DNA of 64,000 nt from Herbaspirillum rhizosphaerae (lineage in GTDB: Bacteria > Pseudomonadota > Gammaproteobacteria > Burkholderiales > Burkholderiaceae_D): assembly GCF_001189965.1 (NCBI RefSeq), contig NZ_LFLU01000002.1:434001-498000 (forward strand). The letters are read 5' to 3'. The notes beneath the pieces were generated by a model. It was not told the origin of the DNA, ran no database searches, and saw only the letters and a program-made list of their open reading frames with translations. The position numbers and the translations under genes are program-made. Positions 36,212 to 45,495 of this stretch are shown in pieces (the first letter of the stretch is position 1; the number at the start of each line of letters is the position of its first letter).

Positions 36212-38902
36212 GTGGAAATGTCATCAGCAAGCGGATTCGCCAAAGACATCGATATTGACGCCCAGGAAACCCAGGAGTGGTTGCAGGCGTTGCAAGGCGT
36301 ATTGCAGGAAGTCGGTCCGGACCGTGCGCGGTTTTTGTTGTCGCGCCTGTCGGCGGCGGCGCAGCAATGGGGCATCAACTGGCGCGACGCGCGCAATACG
36401 CCCTATATCAACACCATCCGGCCTGAGCAGGAGCCGCCTTTCCCCGGCGGCTCGGACGCGCAGGCGATTGAAGAACATCTGGCCACCGTCATGCGCTGGA
36501 ATGCGCTGGCGATGGTGGTGCGCGCCAACCGCGCCTACGGCGAGCTGGGCGGCCATATCGCCAGCTATGCCTCGGCTGCCGATCTGTTCGAAGTCGGCTT
36601 CAACCATTTCTTCCGCGCGCGCGATGCGCAGTTCGCCGGCGACCTGGTGTACTTCCAGCCGCACTCGGCGCCGGGCATCTACGCACGGGCTTTCCTGGAA
36701 GGCGCGCTGAGCGAGGACGACCTCAGTTTCTATCGCCGCGAAATCGAAGCCAAGAAGCATGGCAAGCAAGGGCTGTCGTCGTATCCGCATCCCTGGCTGA
36801 TGCCGAATTTCTGGCAGTTCCCGACCGGCTCGATGGGCATCGGTCCGATCAATGCAATTTATCAGGCGCGCTTTTTGCGTTACATGGAACATCGCGGCCT
36901 GCTTCAGGATCAGGGGCGCAAGGTGTGGGGTGTGTTCGGCGACGGCGAGATGGACGAGCCGGAATCGCTGGCGGCGCTGAGCCTGGCTTCGCGCGAGAAG
37001 CTCGACAACCTGATCTTCGTGGTCAACTGCAATCTGCAGCGCCTGGACGGCCCGGTGCGCGGCAACGGCCATATCGTCGATGAGCTGGAGACCTTGTTCG
37101 CCGGCGCCGGCTGGAACGTCATCAAGCTGCTGTGGGGCTCGGACTGGGATGGCTTGTTTGCACGCGACCAGGACGGCGAACTGATCGATGCGCTCAACCG
37201 CACGGTCGACGGGCAGTTGCAAACCTTCGCCGCCAACGACGGCGCGTTCAACCGCGAACACTTCTTCGGCCAGACCGCCGGCACGCGCAAGATTGCCGAG
37301 ACGCTGACCGACGAGGAAATCAATCGCCTGCGTCGCGGCGGCCACGACATGAAGAAGATCCACTCGGCCTACCACGCGGCCGCCAACCACCGCGGCCAGC
37401 CGACGGTGATTCTGGCGCAGACCAAGAAGGGTTATGGCATGGGCGCGGCCGGCGAAGGCAAGATGACCACCCACCAGCAAAAGAAGCTGGATGAAGAAGT
37501 GCTGATCGCTTTCCGCAATCGCTTCAAGCTGCCGATCAGCGACGAGCAGTGCAAGAACCTGGCGTTCTACAAACCGGCGGTCGACAGCGCCGAGATGAAA
37601 CATTTGCTGGCGCGCCGCGCAGCACTCGGCGGCCACATGCCGCGCCGTGTTGCTGGCGATGCCAGACGCAACGTTCCCGCCATCGAAACCCACGCCAAGT
37701 TTGCGCTCGATGCCGAAGGCAAGGAAATGTCCAGCACCATGGCGTTGGTGCGCATGCTCAGCAGCATGCTCAAGGATGCGGATCTGGGCAAATACGTGGT
37801 GCCGATCGTGGCCGATGAAGCGCGTACTTTCGGCATGGCGAATCTGTTCCGCCAGGTCGGCATCTATTCGTCGCAAGGCCAGTTGTACGAGCCGGAAGAC
37901 ATCGGTTCCATCCTATCCTATCGCGAAGCCAAGGACGGCCAGATTCTGGAAGAGGGCATTACCGAAGCGGGCGCGATTTCATCGTGGACGGCTGCGGCGA
38001 CCAGTTACTCGGTACATGGTTTGCCGATGCTGCCGTTCTACATTTACTACTCGATGTTCGGCTTCCAGCGCATCGGCGACCTGATCTGGGCGGCGGCGGA
38101 CCAGCGTGCGCGCGGCTTCCTGATCGGCGCCACATCCGGTCGCACCACGCTGGGCGGCGAGGGCTTGCAGCATCAGGACGGCAGCAGCCACGTGATGGCT
38201 GCCGGCATTCCGAATTGCGTGTCCTACGATCCGGCTTATGCCTATGAGATGGCGGTGATCGTCGATGAAGGCATGCGCCGCATGCTGGAGCGCAACGAAG
38301 ATGTTTTCTACTACGTCACCGTCACCAACGAAAACGAAGCGCAGCCGAGCATGCCGCAAGATGCAGGCATCAGGGACGGTATCCTGCGCGGCATGTATTG
38401 CCTGGAGGCGAAAGCCGATGCGCAAGTTCGCTTGCTGGCGGCAGGACCGATGTTGAAAGAGGCGACGTCCGCTGCCCGCATGTTGCAGGAGCAATTCAAC
38501 GTGACTGCAGAGGTCTGGAGCGTCACCAGCTTCACCGAGCTGTCGCGCGACGGCATCGCTGTCGAACGCCAGAATCGCCTGACGCCGGCGGCACGCGAGC
38601 TGCCTTATGTTACCCGGCAGCTGCAATCGGGCGCGGCGCCGGTCATCGCCGTCAGCGACTATGTCCGTGCGCTGTCCGAAGGCATTCGCGCGTATGTGCC
38701 TGCGCGCTATGTCACGCTCGGCACCGACGGCTTCGGCCGCAGCGACACGCGCGCCAACCTGCGCGATTTCTTTGAAGTCGATGCACGCTGGATCGCTTAT
38801 ACGGCGTTGACGGAAGTGTTCGGCGACGACGCGGCGGCGTTGAAGGCCGCCGCAGAGAAACTGCAGATCGATTTGACCAAGCCGTTGTCGACATCGGTCT
38901 GA
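36212..38902 (+). CDS. Homodimeric 2-oxoacid dehydrogenase E1 (AceE/MdeB-like)
   Basis: An 896-residue thiamine-diphosphate E1 of the homodimeric pyruvate dehydrogenase type. I chose GTG at 36212 because AAGGAG ends seven bases before it; an ATG two codons on is 13 bases from that site. The thiamine-diphosphate motif runs from GDGEMDEPES (near 243) to NCN (near 271). The family's GRTTLGGEGLQHQDG segment and the histidine-rich ETHAKF area are also present. No lipoyl domain, E2 or E3 gene is nearby, unlike the usual aceE-aceF layout. With the divergent AsnC gene this looks more like MdeB, the 2-oxobutyrate-handling E1 of P. putida, than the housekeeping enzyme, but substrate choice cannot be read directly. 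Confidence 0.92.
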   Translation: MEMSSASGFAKDIDIDAQETQEWLQALQGVLQEVGPDRARFLLSRLSAAAQQWGINWRDARNTPYINTIRPEQEPPFPGGSDAQAIEEHLATVMRWNALAMVVRANRAYGELGGHIASYASAADLFEVGFNHFFRARDAQFAGDLVYFQPHSAPGIYARAFLEGALSEDDLSFYRREIEAKKHGKQGLSSYPHPWLMPNFWQFPTGSMGIGPINAIYQARFLRYMEHRGLLQDQGRKVWGVFGDGEMDEPESLAALSLASREKLDNLIFVVNCNLQRLDGPVRGNGHIVDELETLFAGAGWNVIKLLWGSDWDGLFARDQDGELIDALNRTVDGQLQTFAANDGAFNREHFFGQTAGTRKIAETLTDEEINRLRRGGHDMKKIHSAYHAAANHRGQPTVILAQTKKGYGMGAAGEGKMTTHQQKKLDEEVLIAFRNRFKLPISDEQCKNLAFYKPAVDSAEMKHLLARRAALGGHMPRRVAGDARRNVPAIETHAKFALDAEGKEMSSTMALVRMLSSMLKDADLGKYVVPIVADEARTFGMANLFRQVGIYSSQGQLYEPEDIGSILSYREAKDGQILEEGITEAGAISSWTAAATSYSVHGLPMLPFYIYYSMFGFQRIGDLIWAAADQRARGFLIGATSGRTTLGGEGLQHQDGSSHVMAAGIPNCVSYDPAYAYEMAVIVDEGMRRMLERNEDVFYYVTVTNENEAQPSMPQDAGIRDGILRGMYCLEAKADAQVRLLAAGPMLKEATSAARMLQEQFNVTAEVWSVTSFTELSRDGIAVERQNRLTPAARELPYVTRQLQSGAAPVIAVSDYVRALSEGIRAYVPARYVTLGTDGFGRSDTRANLRDFFEVDARWIAYTALTEVFGDDAAALKAAAEKLQIDLTKPLSTSV

Positions 38903-38958
38903 TACAGAGCATCCCCTGTCGAATTCGCCGCCGCATTCATCACTGAGTGTGCGGCGAT

Positions 38959-39001
38959 AAAAAAACGCCATCTCCCGTCATGAGCGGGGATGGCGTTTTT
39001 T
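38959..39001. terminator. Bidirectional intrinsic terminator
   Basis: AAAAACGCCATCTCCCG and CGGGGATGGCGTTTTT pair nearly perfectly around TCATGAG. A-runs on the left and T-runs on the right let it work for both the plus-strand E1 gene and the minus-strand gene ending at 39016. Confidence 0.88.
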
Positions 39002-39015
39002 CTTTGTGCGACGAT

Positions 39016-39996
39016 TTAATCGAGCGTGACGTTCACCAGCCGCTCTTGCCCCAGAAGCTGGGCGACGTAGCGGCTCGCTGCGGAGGTGTTGAGCACCAGG
39101 TATTTGCCGAAGCCATACAAGGCGGGTTCATAGCCAGCATCCAGTCCGCGCTCCCGGAAGAAATCCGTGTAGGAGCCGGCGGCGTGCATCAGTTCGGCTT
39201 TGAAGTCCTCGCTGAGATTGGCTTCATCGACGGGATGAAACTTGATCAGCAGCGCGCACGACATGCTGGCTGCCAGGGCGCTTTGCGTGCGCAGGGAAAT
39301 CACCAGCGCATACAGGATCTTTTGCAGCAGCGCCTGGTTGTTGTCGTATCTGGAAGCGAGGCTGACGATGTTCGGCAGCATGCAGACCCAGATTTTTTCT
39401 CTGTCGGGAATGTCTTCCTGCAAGGCCAGCCGGATCTGCTGCACGTTGGAGAGCGACGGAAACGACGTCGGCGATATGCCGAATGCGCCGCCGTATTTGG
39501 GATGCTTGCCGTCAAACCAGATGGCCTCCATCTCATTGACGGCATCCAGCGCGGCGTTGGTGATTCCCAGTCTTTCCAGCAGCTGATGCTGGTTCAGGTA
39601 AGCACGATAAGTGGCAAGCGGAACGGCCAGATTTTCCCTGTCCTTCGTATATTGCTCGTCGTGCGAGGTGTCGCCTTCTTCGATATAAAAGATGCGGCGC
39701 ACCAGCGGCGACATTTTGAGCAGCTTGCCGAGCAGGAAGCCGGTATGTGGCAGATAGATATTGAGCTGGATCGGACGTTCGCGGGGCAGCGCATCGAGCA
39801 TCGCCTTCAGAAAGTCGCGCACGCGCTCGGCATTCCAGATGCCGTCGTCGATCACTTCCAGGTGCGGGCCATTCCATTGGGTCTTGCGCCCGCAGATGAC
39901 AAGCGGGTTATGGATTTCTCCATTGGCCAGCAACTGGCGCCCGATGGAGTAAGTAATCGGGCTATGGATATATAAAACGTCGTAGGTATCAGTCAT
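39016..39996 (-). CDS. Putative sialyltransferase-like GT-B glycosyltransferase
   Basis: A 326-residue protein (ATG at 39996; a GTG four codons earlier is possible). I cannot assign it to a named gene, but it carries the three short motifs of bacterial sialyl- and polysialyltransferases in the right order: a (D/E)(D/E)G-type EEG at 106-108 within FYIEEGD, an HP at 254-255 within IKFHPVDE, and a Thr-Ser pair at 304-305 within LVLNTSAAS. These are the general-base, CMP-binding and phosphate-contact elements in GT38/GT52/GT80-type enzymes. There is no signal peptide or membrane helix, as in that group. Base composition is visibly lower in GC than its neighbours, it stands alone between terminators, and no CMP-sialic acid genes are near. 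Horizontal acquisition is likely; activity is a hypothesis. Confidence 0.6.
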   Translation of the reverse strand: MTDTYDVLYIHSPITYSIGRQLLANGEIHNPLVICGRKTQWNGPHLEVIDDGIWNAERVRDFLKAMLDALPRERPIQLNIYLPHTGFLLGKLLKMSPLVRRIFYIEEGDTSHDEQYTKDRENLAVPLATYRAYLNQHQLLERLGITNAALDAVNEMEAIWFDGKHPKYGGAFGISPTSFPSLSNVQQIRLALQEDIPDREKIWVCMLPNIVSLASRYDNNQALLQKILYALVISLRTQSALAASMSCALLIKFHPVDEANLSEDFKAELMHAAGSYTDFFRERGLDAGYEPALYGFGKYLVLNTSAASRYVAQLLGQERLVNVTLD

Positions 39997-40008
39997 GGTA
40001 TCGGTCAC

Positions 40009-40599
40009 CCGATAAGGCCATAGCGTGTGGTCTGCACAGGGGCATCGCGATTGCAGTGTTCGGTTTGCGGCAAAGGGAAGCGAGGTGTTGTTCTGGGTCA
40101 GGCATCGCCATGCAAAGGTATCAATTTCAGCGCACGATTCAATGTCAAGGGCCTGTGTTTCCTGGCGGGTGACGCTTTGTTTGGCTGATGCTTTCTTGCT
40201 GCATTGGCTACGTCATTTTTTTGAATATAGTGATTCGCGGATGGAAAAATGTAAAACATTACAATCACTTACAGAAAATTTGCGATCTATACATTACGTT
40301 ATTTACTGCTGCATAATTGTCAGCATTTTGACAGGAAATTCCCGCAATCATTAAAAAAATAGCAAATGGGCAATATGTTTTTTTGTGCAGTAATGGCGAG
40401 GACGGCGCAATCAATTCTCTGAAAAGAGCATCGGTCCCGGAGGTCGGCATCGCGACGGAAAAATTTCCGGAAGCGTGGCGATCAGCTGAAAATATCTCAT
40501 CAGCGATGCCGAGAACTGCTGCTATATTCATTTTTCAAAACGATGGACAACCTCTGCTCCATCGGAGCGCGAGACATTGATAACTAAGGAGCGAAATAC
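40009..40599. other. AT-rich 591-bp intergenic region
   Basis: No convincing gene is present; short open frames here have no ribosome binding sites or family features. The stretch from about 40190 to 40390 is much more AT-rich than the surroundings. A TTGACA at 40328-40333 with a weak -10-like TTAAAA 17 bases later could be the promoter of the SDR gene at 40600. The composition, together with the lower-GC gene beside it, suggests imported DNA. Confidence 0.5.
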
Positions 40600-41358
40600 A
40601 TGGCAGCACCGAAAAGAATCGCATTGGTCACCGGCGCAGGTTCCGGTATCGGCAAACAGATTTCGCTGGCGCTGCTGCGCGACGGTTATGCCGTGGTGCT
40701 GGCCGGACGCCGCCTGGAGCCGCTGCAGGCAACGGTGGAGGCTGCCGGCGAATTCGGCGCCAATGCGTTGGTGGTGTCGGCCGATGTGAGCGATCCGGCG
40801 TCGGTGAAGAATCTGTTCGCCAAGGCCAAGGAGAAATTCGGCCGCCTCGACCTGCTGTTCAACAATGCCGGCATTTTTGCGCCGCCGATGTCGATTGAAG
40901 AGTTGAGCTACGAGCAGTGGAAATCTGCCGTGGATATCAATCTGACCGGCGTGTTCCTGTGTACGCAGGAAGCGTTCAAAATCATGAAAGAGCAATCGCC
41001 GCGCGGCGGCCGCATCATCAACAACGGCTCGATCTCGGCCCACGCGCCGCGGCCGTTCTCGGCGTCGTATACCGCGACCAAGCACGCGATTACCGGGCTG
41101 ACCAAATCGACTTCGCTCGACGGTCGCCGCTACGACATCGCCTGCGGCCAGATCGATATCGGCAATGCGTCGACCGACATGACCGAGCTGATGAAGAAGG
41201 GCACGCTGCAGGCCGACGGTTCGACCCAGGTGGAGCCGACCATGGATGCAGGCCATGTGGCCAAGGCGATTCTGTATATGGACAGTTTGCCGCTGGATGC
41301 GAACGTGCAGTTCATGACCGTGATGGCGACCAAGATGCCGTTTATCGGCCGCGGTTGA
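40600..41358 (+). CDS. Short-chain dehydrogenase/reductase (SDR)
   Basis: A 252-residue classical SDR. The NAD(P)-binding motif TGAGSGIG is at 11-18, and NNAG near 88 stabilises the fold. The catalytic Tyr157 and Lys161 lie in YTATK, with the Ser in NGSISA about 13 residues earlier. It is a cytoplasmic oxidoreductase of unknown substrate. The gene stands alone, preceded by AAGGAGCG and followed by an intrinsic terminator. There is no neighbour that suggests a pathway. Confidence 0.94.
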   Translation: MAAPKRIALVTGAGSGIGKQISLALLRDGYAVVLAGRRLEPLQATVEAAGEFGANALVVSADVSDPASVKNLFAKAKEKFGRLDLLFNNAGIFAPPMSIEELSYEQWKSAVDINLTGVFLCTQEAFKIMKEQSPRGGRIINNGSISAHAPRPFSASYTATKHAITGLTKSTSLDGRRYDIACGQIDIGNASTDMTELMKKGTLQADGSTQVEPTMDAGHVAKAILYMDSLPLDANVQFMTVMATKMPFIGRG

Positions 41359-41382
41359 GCATCGATTGATTCCACATAAAGC

Positions 41383-41416
41383 AAAACGCGCTGCCGGCGA
41401 CGGGAGCGCGTTTTTT
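41383..41416. terminator. Intrinsic terminator between SDR and ubiX genes
   Basis: AAAACGCGCT and AGCGCGTTTT enclose a GC-rich loop and are followed by further T. It ends the plus-strand SDR transcript. The leading A-run lets it also serve the minus-strand ubiX gene ending at 41439. Confidence 0.85.
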
Positions 41417-41438
41417 CATGGGCGGTTGACTGGCGTAT

Positions 41439-42050
41439 TTACGTCTGTGGATTCTTGAGACCGTTCCAGCGCGGCGTCAGCGCATGCGGAATGGCGAACA
41501 GATCGAGCACGCGGCCCAGCGTGTGGTCGATCATTTCATCGATCGATTGCGGGCGGTGATAAAAACCGGGCAGGGGAGGGAAGATGATGCCGCCCATTTC
41601 GGTGACGCTGGTCATGTTGCGCAGGTGGGCCAGATTGAACGGCGTTTCGCGCACCATCAGCACCAGGCGGCGACGCTCCTTCAGGACCACATCGGCGGCG
41701 CGCGTAATGAGGTTGTCGGACAGGCCGTTGGCAATCGCCGCCAGGGTTTTCATCGAGCAGGGGGCGACGATCATGCCGGCCGACGTGAACGAGCCGCTGG
41801 CGATCGAGGCGCCGACATCGCGCACCGGATGCACGACGTCGGCCAGTGCTTCGACGTCCTTGCGACTCATGTCGAGTTCCTGATGCAGATTGAGCACGCC
41901 GGCTTCAGAGACCAGCAGATGGGTCTCGATATCGGTGTCGCGCAGTACGCGCAACAGTCGCACGCCGTAGGCAACGCCGGTCGCGCCGGTGATGGCGACG
42001 ATCAGGCGTTGAGGTTCCGACGCCCTGGCTGTCGTCGTCGCGGAGGACAG
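41439..42050 (-). CDS. ubiX: Flavin prenyltransferase UbiX, probable CTG start
   Basis: UbiX makes prenylated FMN, the cofactor of the UbiD decarboxylase in ubiquinone synthesis. The reading frame is closed by the stop next to grxD and contains no ATG, GTG or TTG before the FMN-binding segment IVAITGATGVAYG; the first such codon (GTG at 41963) would cut through it. The only sensible start is CTG at 42050, seven bases after AAGGG inside the end of grxD, giving 203 residues with GATG at 22-25. Later family stretches are visible: VAPCSMKTLAAIA, LVLMVRETPF and the C-terminal MIDHTLGRVLDLF. It is co-transcribed with grxD, three bases downstream. CTG may be a true rare start or a mutated ATG with reduced expression. 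Confidence 0.87.
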   Translation of the reverse strand: MSSATTTARASEPQRLIVAITGATGVAYGVRLLRVLRDTDIETHLLVSEAGVLNLHQELDMSRKDVEALADVVHPVRDVGASIASGSFTSAGMIVAPCSMKTLAAIANGLSDNLITRAADVVLKERRRLVLMVRETPFNLAHLRNMTSVTEMGGIIFPPLPGFYHRPQSIDEMIDHTLGRVLDLFAIPHALTPRWNGLKNPQT

Positions 42051-42053
42051 ACC

Positions 42054-42365
42054 TTAACCCTTGAACAGGGTTTGCAGTTCGCCGGCTTCGTACATTTCGT
42101 TCATGATGTCGGAGCCGCCGACGAACTCGCCGTTGACATACAGTTGCGGAATGGTCGGCCAGTTCGAATATTCCTTGATGCCCTGGCGCACGTCCGCGCT
42201 TTCCAGCACATTGACGGTCACGATGTTTTCAGCGCCGCTGGCCTTGAGCAATTGGATCGCTTTGCCGGAAAAGCCGCATTGCGGGAATTGCGCAGTACCC
42301 TTCATGAACAGCACGACAGGGTTTTGGGTAACGGTTTCTTTGATCCAGGATTGCACTTCGCTCAT
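42054..42365 (-). CDS. grxD: Monothiol glutaredoxin Grx4
   Basis: A 103-residue monothiol glutaredoxin. The signature CGFS is at 30-33, preceded by the glutathione-contact [23 protein letters not shown] further on holds the cis-Pro TIPQ and GGSD elements. Proteins of this type bind a bridging [2Fe-2S] cluster with glutathione and pass it to iron-sulfur targets. Its TAA is followed after three bases by the proposed CTG start of ubiX, implying translational coupling. The ATG at 42365 opens the canonical N-terminus. Confidence 0.96.
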   Translation of the reverse strand: MSEVQSWIKETVTQNPVVLFMKGTAQFPQCGFSGKAIQLLKASGAENIVTVNVLESADVRQGIKEYSNWPTIPQLYVNGEFVGGSDIMNEMYEAGELQTLFKG

Positions 42366-42594
42366 GACTACACCTTCAAAAAGTTCTCAATGCCGACATT
42401 ATATGAAAAAGCGAGCCTTCGCGTTGAGGTCTGCTGATTCTGCGGATGGGGTGTTGCGAAAGGGAAAGCTGTCGTTTCGGCAACATCTGCGATAAAAGGA
42501 AAAATACGTAAATCATTTGACCTTGCCGGTCTGCAGGAAAAGACGGGTGAGCGGACCGGCAGGCGGGAAAAAATATAAATGATATAAAAACAAG

Positions 42595-42620
42595 AAAGGG
42601 CGCTGACGCGCCCTTTTTCT
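42595..42620. terminator. Intrinsic terminator downstream of hpf
   Basis: AAAGGGCGC and GCGCCCTTT with a short TGAC loop form a GC-rich stem. On the minus strand it is followed by TTTCTTGTTTTT, 33 bp after the hpf stop. It separates the lpt-rpoN-hpf transcript from grxD-ubiX. Confidence 0.82.
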
Positions 42621-42652
42621 GTTGCCGGTCCAATCCGCCGGCTAGTTGGCTA

Positions 42653-43006
42653 TCACGAGGCAGCCGCGGGAACAGGTTCTTCCGGCAGGCGTTTTGCCAT
42701 CGAGTGATGGTTCTGTACGCGGTCCTTATGCTTGATGACCTGGCGGTCCAGTTTGTCGATCAGCATGTCAATGGCGGCATACAGGTCATGTGCAATGCTT
42801 TCGGCATGCAAGTCCTTACCCTTAATGTGAACGTTGATTTCTGCTTTCTGGCGTTTTTCTTTTTCTGTCAGCTTGTCGACGCTGAGGATCACACTGATGT
42901 CGATGACGTGATCAAAATGGCGCTTGATGCGCGTCAGTTTGCTTTGCACGTACTCGCGGATTGCGGGGGTCAAATCGAGGTGATGGCCACTAATGGTCAG
43001 ATTCAT
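42653..43006 (-). CDS. hpf: Ribosome hibernation-promoting factor (HPF/YfiA family)
   Basis: A 117-residue sigma-54-locus modulation protein. It begins [20 protein letters not shown], has the basic [12 protein letters not shown] helix and the [14 protein letters not shown] strand region, and ends in a short, Pro/Ala-rich tail, so it is the short form that dimerises 70S ribosomes in stationary phase. A GGAG ribosome binding site lies eight bases before the ATG. It follows rpoN, the conserved position in proteobacteria, but 245 bp with a long palindrome separate the two. The usual next genes ptsN and hprK are not here. Confidence 0.95.
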   Translation of the reverse strand: MNLTISGHHLDLTPAIREYVQSKLTRIKRHFDHVIDISVILSVDKLTEKEKRQKAEINVHIKGKDLHAESIAHDLYAAIDMLIDKLDRQVIKHKDRVQNHHSMAKRLPEEPVPAAAS

Positions 43007-43042
43007 ACAGCACTCCTATCATGAGGTTGCTGGAGGTTCCTG

Positions 43043-43184
43043 GAACCTGCTTAATGTCTTGCTGCGAAGCCATGATCTGGCATCGTCCGGTGCTCGAAAT
43101 CCTCATGTACCCAAGTACATTCCGGTTTCTGCGCTCCGGGCGCCACCAGCTGATGGCTTCTCGCGACAGACCTTAACCAGGTTC
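43043..43184. repeat. 142-bp imperfect palindrome between rpoN and hpf
   Basis: Starting at GAACCTG (43043-43049) and ending at CAGGTTC (43178-43184), the two halves are imperfect reverse complements over about 68-70 bases each, by eye about 70-75 percent identical. The centre is the perfect 16-bp ATGTACCCAAGTACAT (43105-43120). Matching blocks include AAGCCAT/ATGGCTT and CCGG pairs. It would fold into one long hairpin in RNA. It looks like a repetitive extragenic palindrome or MITE-type unit rather than a simple terminator. Confidence 0.7.
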
Positions 43185-43251
43185 GCGCATTGTCCGGTTG
43201 TTTGTGGAGCATTACGCTAGAACACAGCAACAGGTGCTACTACAGAAAAAC

Positions 43252-44733
43252 TTACAGAGATTTGCGGAGATTCACCGGCGGGATCTTGAGCACTTCGCGG
43301 TATTTCGCGACGGTACGCCGCGCCACCACCATGCCCTGTTCCGCCAACATATCTGCAATCTTGCTATCAGAGAGTGGGTTCTTAGGGTCTTCTGCTCCTA
43401 TCAGTTGTTTGATGAGAGCCCGTATCGCGGTGGAGGAAGCTTCTCCTCCTGTTTCCGTTGCGACGTGGCTGCCGAAGAAGTATTTCAACTCAAACATGCC
43501 ATGCGGGGTCAGCATGTACTTCTGAGTCGTTACACGAGAAATAGTGCTCTCGTGTAGACCTAGTGTATCAGCTATTTCGCGCAACACAAGGGGGCGCATG
43601 GCAACTGCGCCATGAGAAAAAAAGTTGCGTTGCCGTTCAACAATTGCCTGCGCGACACGCAAAATCGTATCGAAACGCTGGCGCATGTTTTTGATCAGCC
43701 ACTTGGCTTCCTGCAGCTGAGAACCGAGCGATCCGTCGCCCTTGGTCTGCTTCATCGCATTGGCGTACATCGCATTGACGCGCAGGCGCGGCATGACGTC
43801 GTGGTTGAGCAAAACCTGCCAGCCGTCCTTGGTCGCTTTGACAATCACGTCGGGTACGACATAGTCGGAAGTTTCCGATGCGAAAGCAGAACCGGGATGC
43901 GGATTGCACTGACGGATGACAGCTTGTGCTTCTCGCAAGTCTTCGTCGTCGCAGCCGAGTGCTTTCTTGATCTTGTTGAAATCTCTTTGGGCAAACAGGG
44001 GAAGGCAATCTTCGACTATCGTCAGCGCCAGGCGGCGTGTGACAAAGGCAACTTTCGGCAAACGTTTGATCTGCAGCGCCAGGCACTCCGATGCGCTGCG
44101 TGCGCCGACGCCGGCCGGGTCGAAACTTTGCAGCAGCTTGAGCGCAATGGAGAGTTCTTCCAGTTCGATTTCAAGTTCTTCGGGCAGGCGCGCGAGGATA
44201 TCTTCCAGCGGTTCTTCCAGATAGCCGTGATCGTCCAGCGCATCGATGATCAGTTCGACCAGCGCGCGGTCGCGCAGCAGCCGGACGGTCAGCCGCGCCT
44301 GCTCCAGCAGATGCTCGCGCAGGGTGACGGTGTGCGCTTCCAGTTGCGGACGCGCGTCTTCATCGTCGGGCGTCTTGCCGGTGCGGGCGACGTCGTCGAA
44401 ACTCCACTCCGCATCGCCGCTCACATTGTCGTCGCCGCCGCCGAGACTGTCGGCGTGCTCGGCCGTTTCCGCTTCGGTCGGCGCGCTGCTGACCACGTTC
44501 TCTGCCGGGTCGGCCTGTTCGGCAGGCGTCGAACTGATGGCGCCGTCGGCCAGCAGGCGTACGGAGTTGTCGAGGGCGTCGTCGAGACGTTCCAGCAGCG
44601 GATTGTCGGAAAGGATCTGTTCCAGTTCCTGATGCAGTTCCAGCGTCGACAATTGCAGCAGGCGGATCGACTGCTGCAACTGCGGCGTCAATGCCAGATG
44701 CTGGGATGTGCGTAACTGGAGGGATTGTTTCAT
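43252..44733 (-). CDS. rpoN: RNA polymerase sigma-54 factor
   Basis: A 493-residue RpoN of normal length. Region I (1-50) is Gln/Leu-rich and binds activators and core ([18 protein letters not shown]). An acidic region II follows (about 55-125). Core-binding and the DNA cross-linking region are at about 130-430. The RpoN box [10 protein letters not shown] is at about 471-480, near the C-terminus. It directs transcription from -24/-12 promoters, including nitrogen and motility genes. It follows lptB by 17 bp, the conserved proteobacterial order, and is probably transcribed with the lpt genes. Confidence 0.97.
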   Translation of the reverse strand: MKQSLQLRTSQHLALTPQLQQSIRLLQLSTLELHQELEQILSDNPLLERLDDALDNSVRLLADGAISSTPAEQADPAENVVSSAPTEAETAEHADSLGGGDDNVSGDAEWSFDDVARTGKTPDDEDARPQLEAHTVTLREHLLEQARLTVRLLRDRALVELIIDALDDHGYLEEPLEDILARLPEELEIELEELSIALKLLQSFDPAGVGARSASECLALQIKRLPKVAFVTRRLALTIVEDCLPLFAQRDFNKIKKALGCDDEDLREAQAVIRQCNPHPGSAFASETSDYVVPDVIVKATKDGWQVLLNHDVMPRLRVNAMYANAMKQTKGDGSLGSQLQEAKWLIKNMRQRFDTILRVAQAIVERQRNFFSHGAVAMRPLVLREIADTLGLHESTISRVTTQKYMLTPHGMFELKYFFGSHVATETGGEASSTAIRALIKQLIGAEDPKNPLSDSKIADMLAEQGMVVARRTVAKYREVLKIPPVNLRKSL

Positions 44734-44750
44734 TCAGATGGCCTGGGGCA

Positions 44751-45494
<744 letters not shown>

Positions 45495-45495
45495 C

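Noticed and set aside
40025..40580. Two short open frames in the AT-rich gap
   Set aside because: No ribosome binding sites, no hydrophobic or domain pattern, and one overlaps the SDR promoter area.
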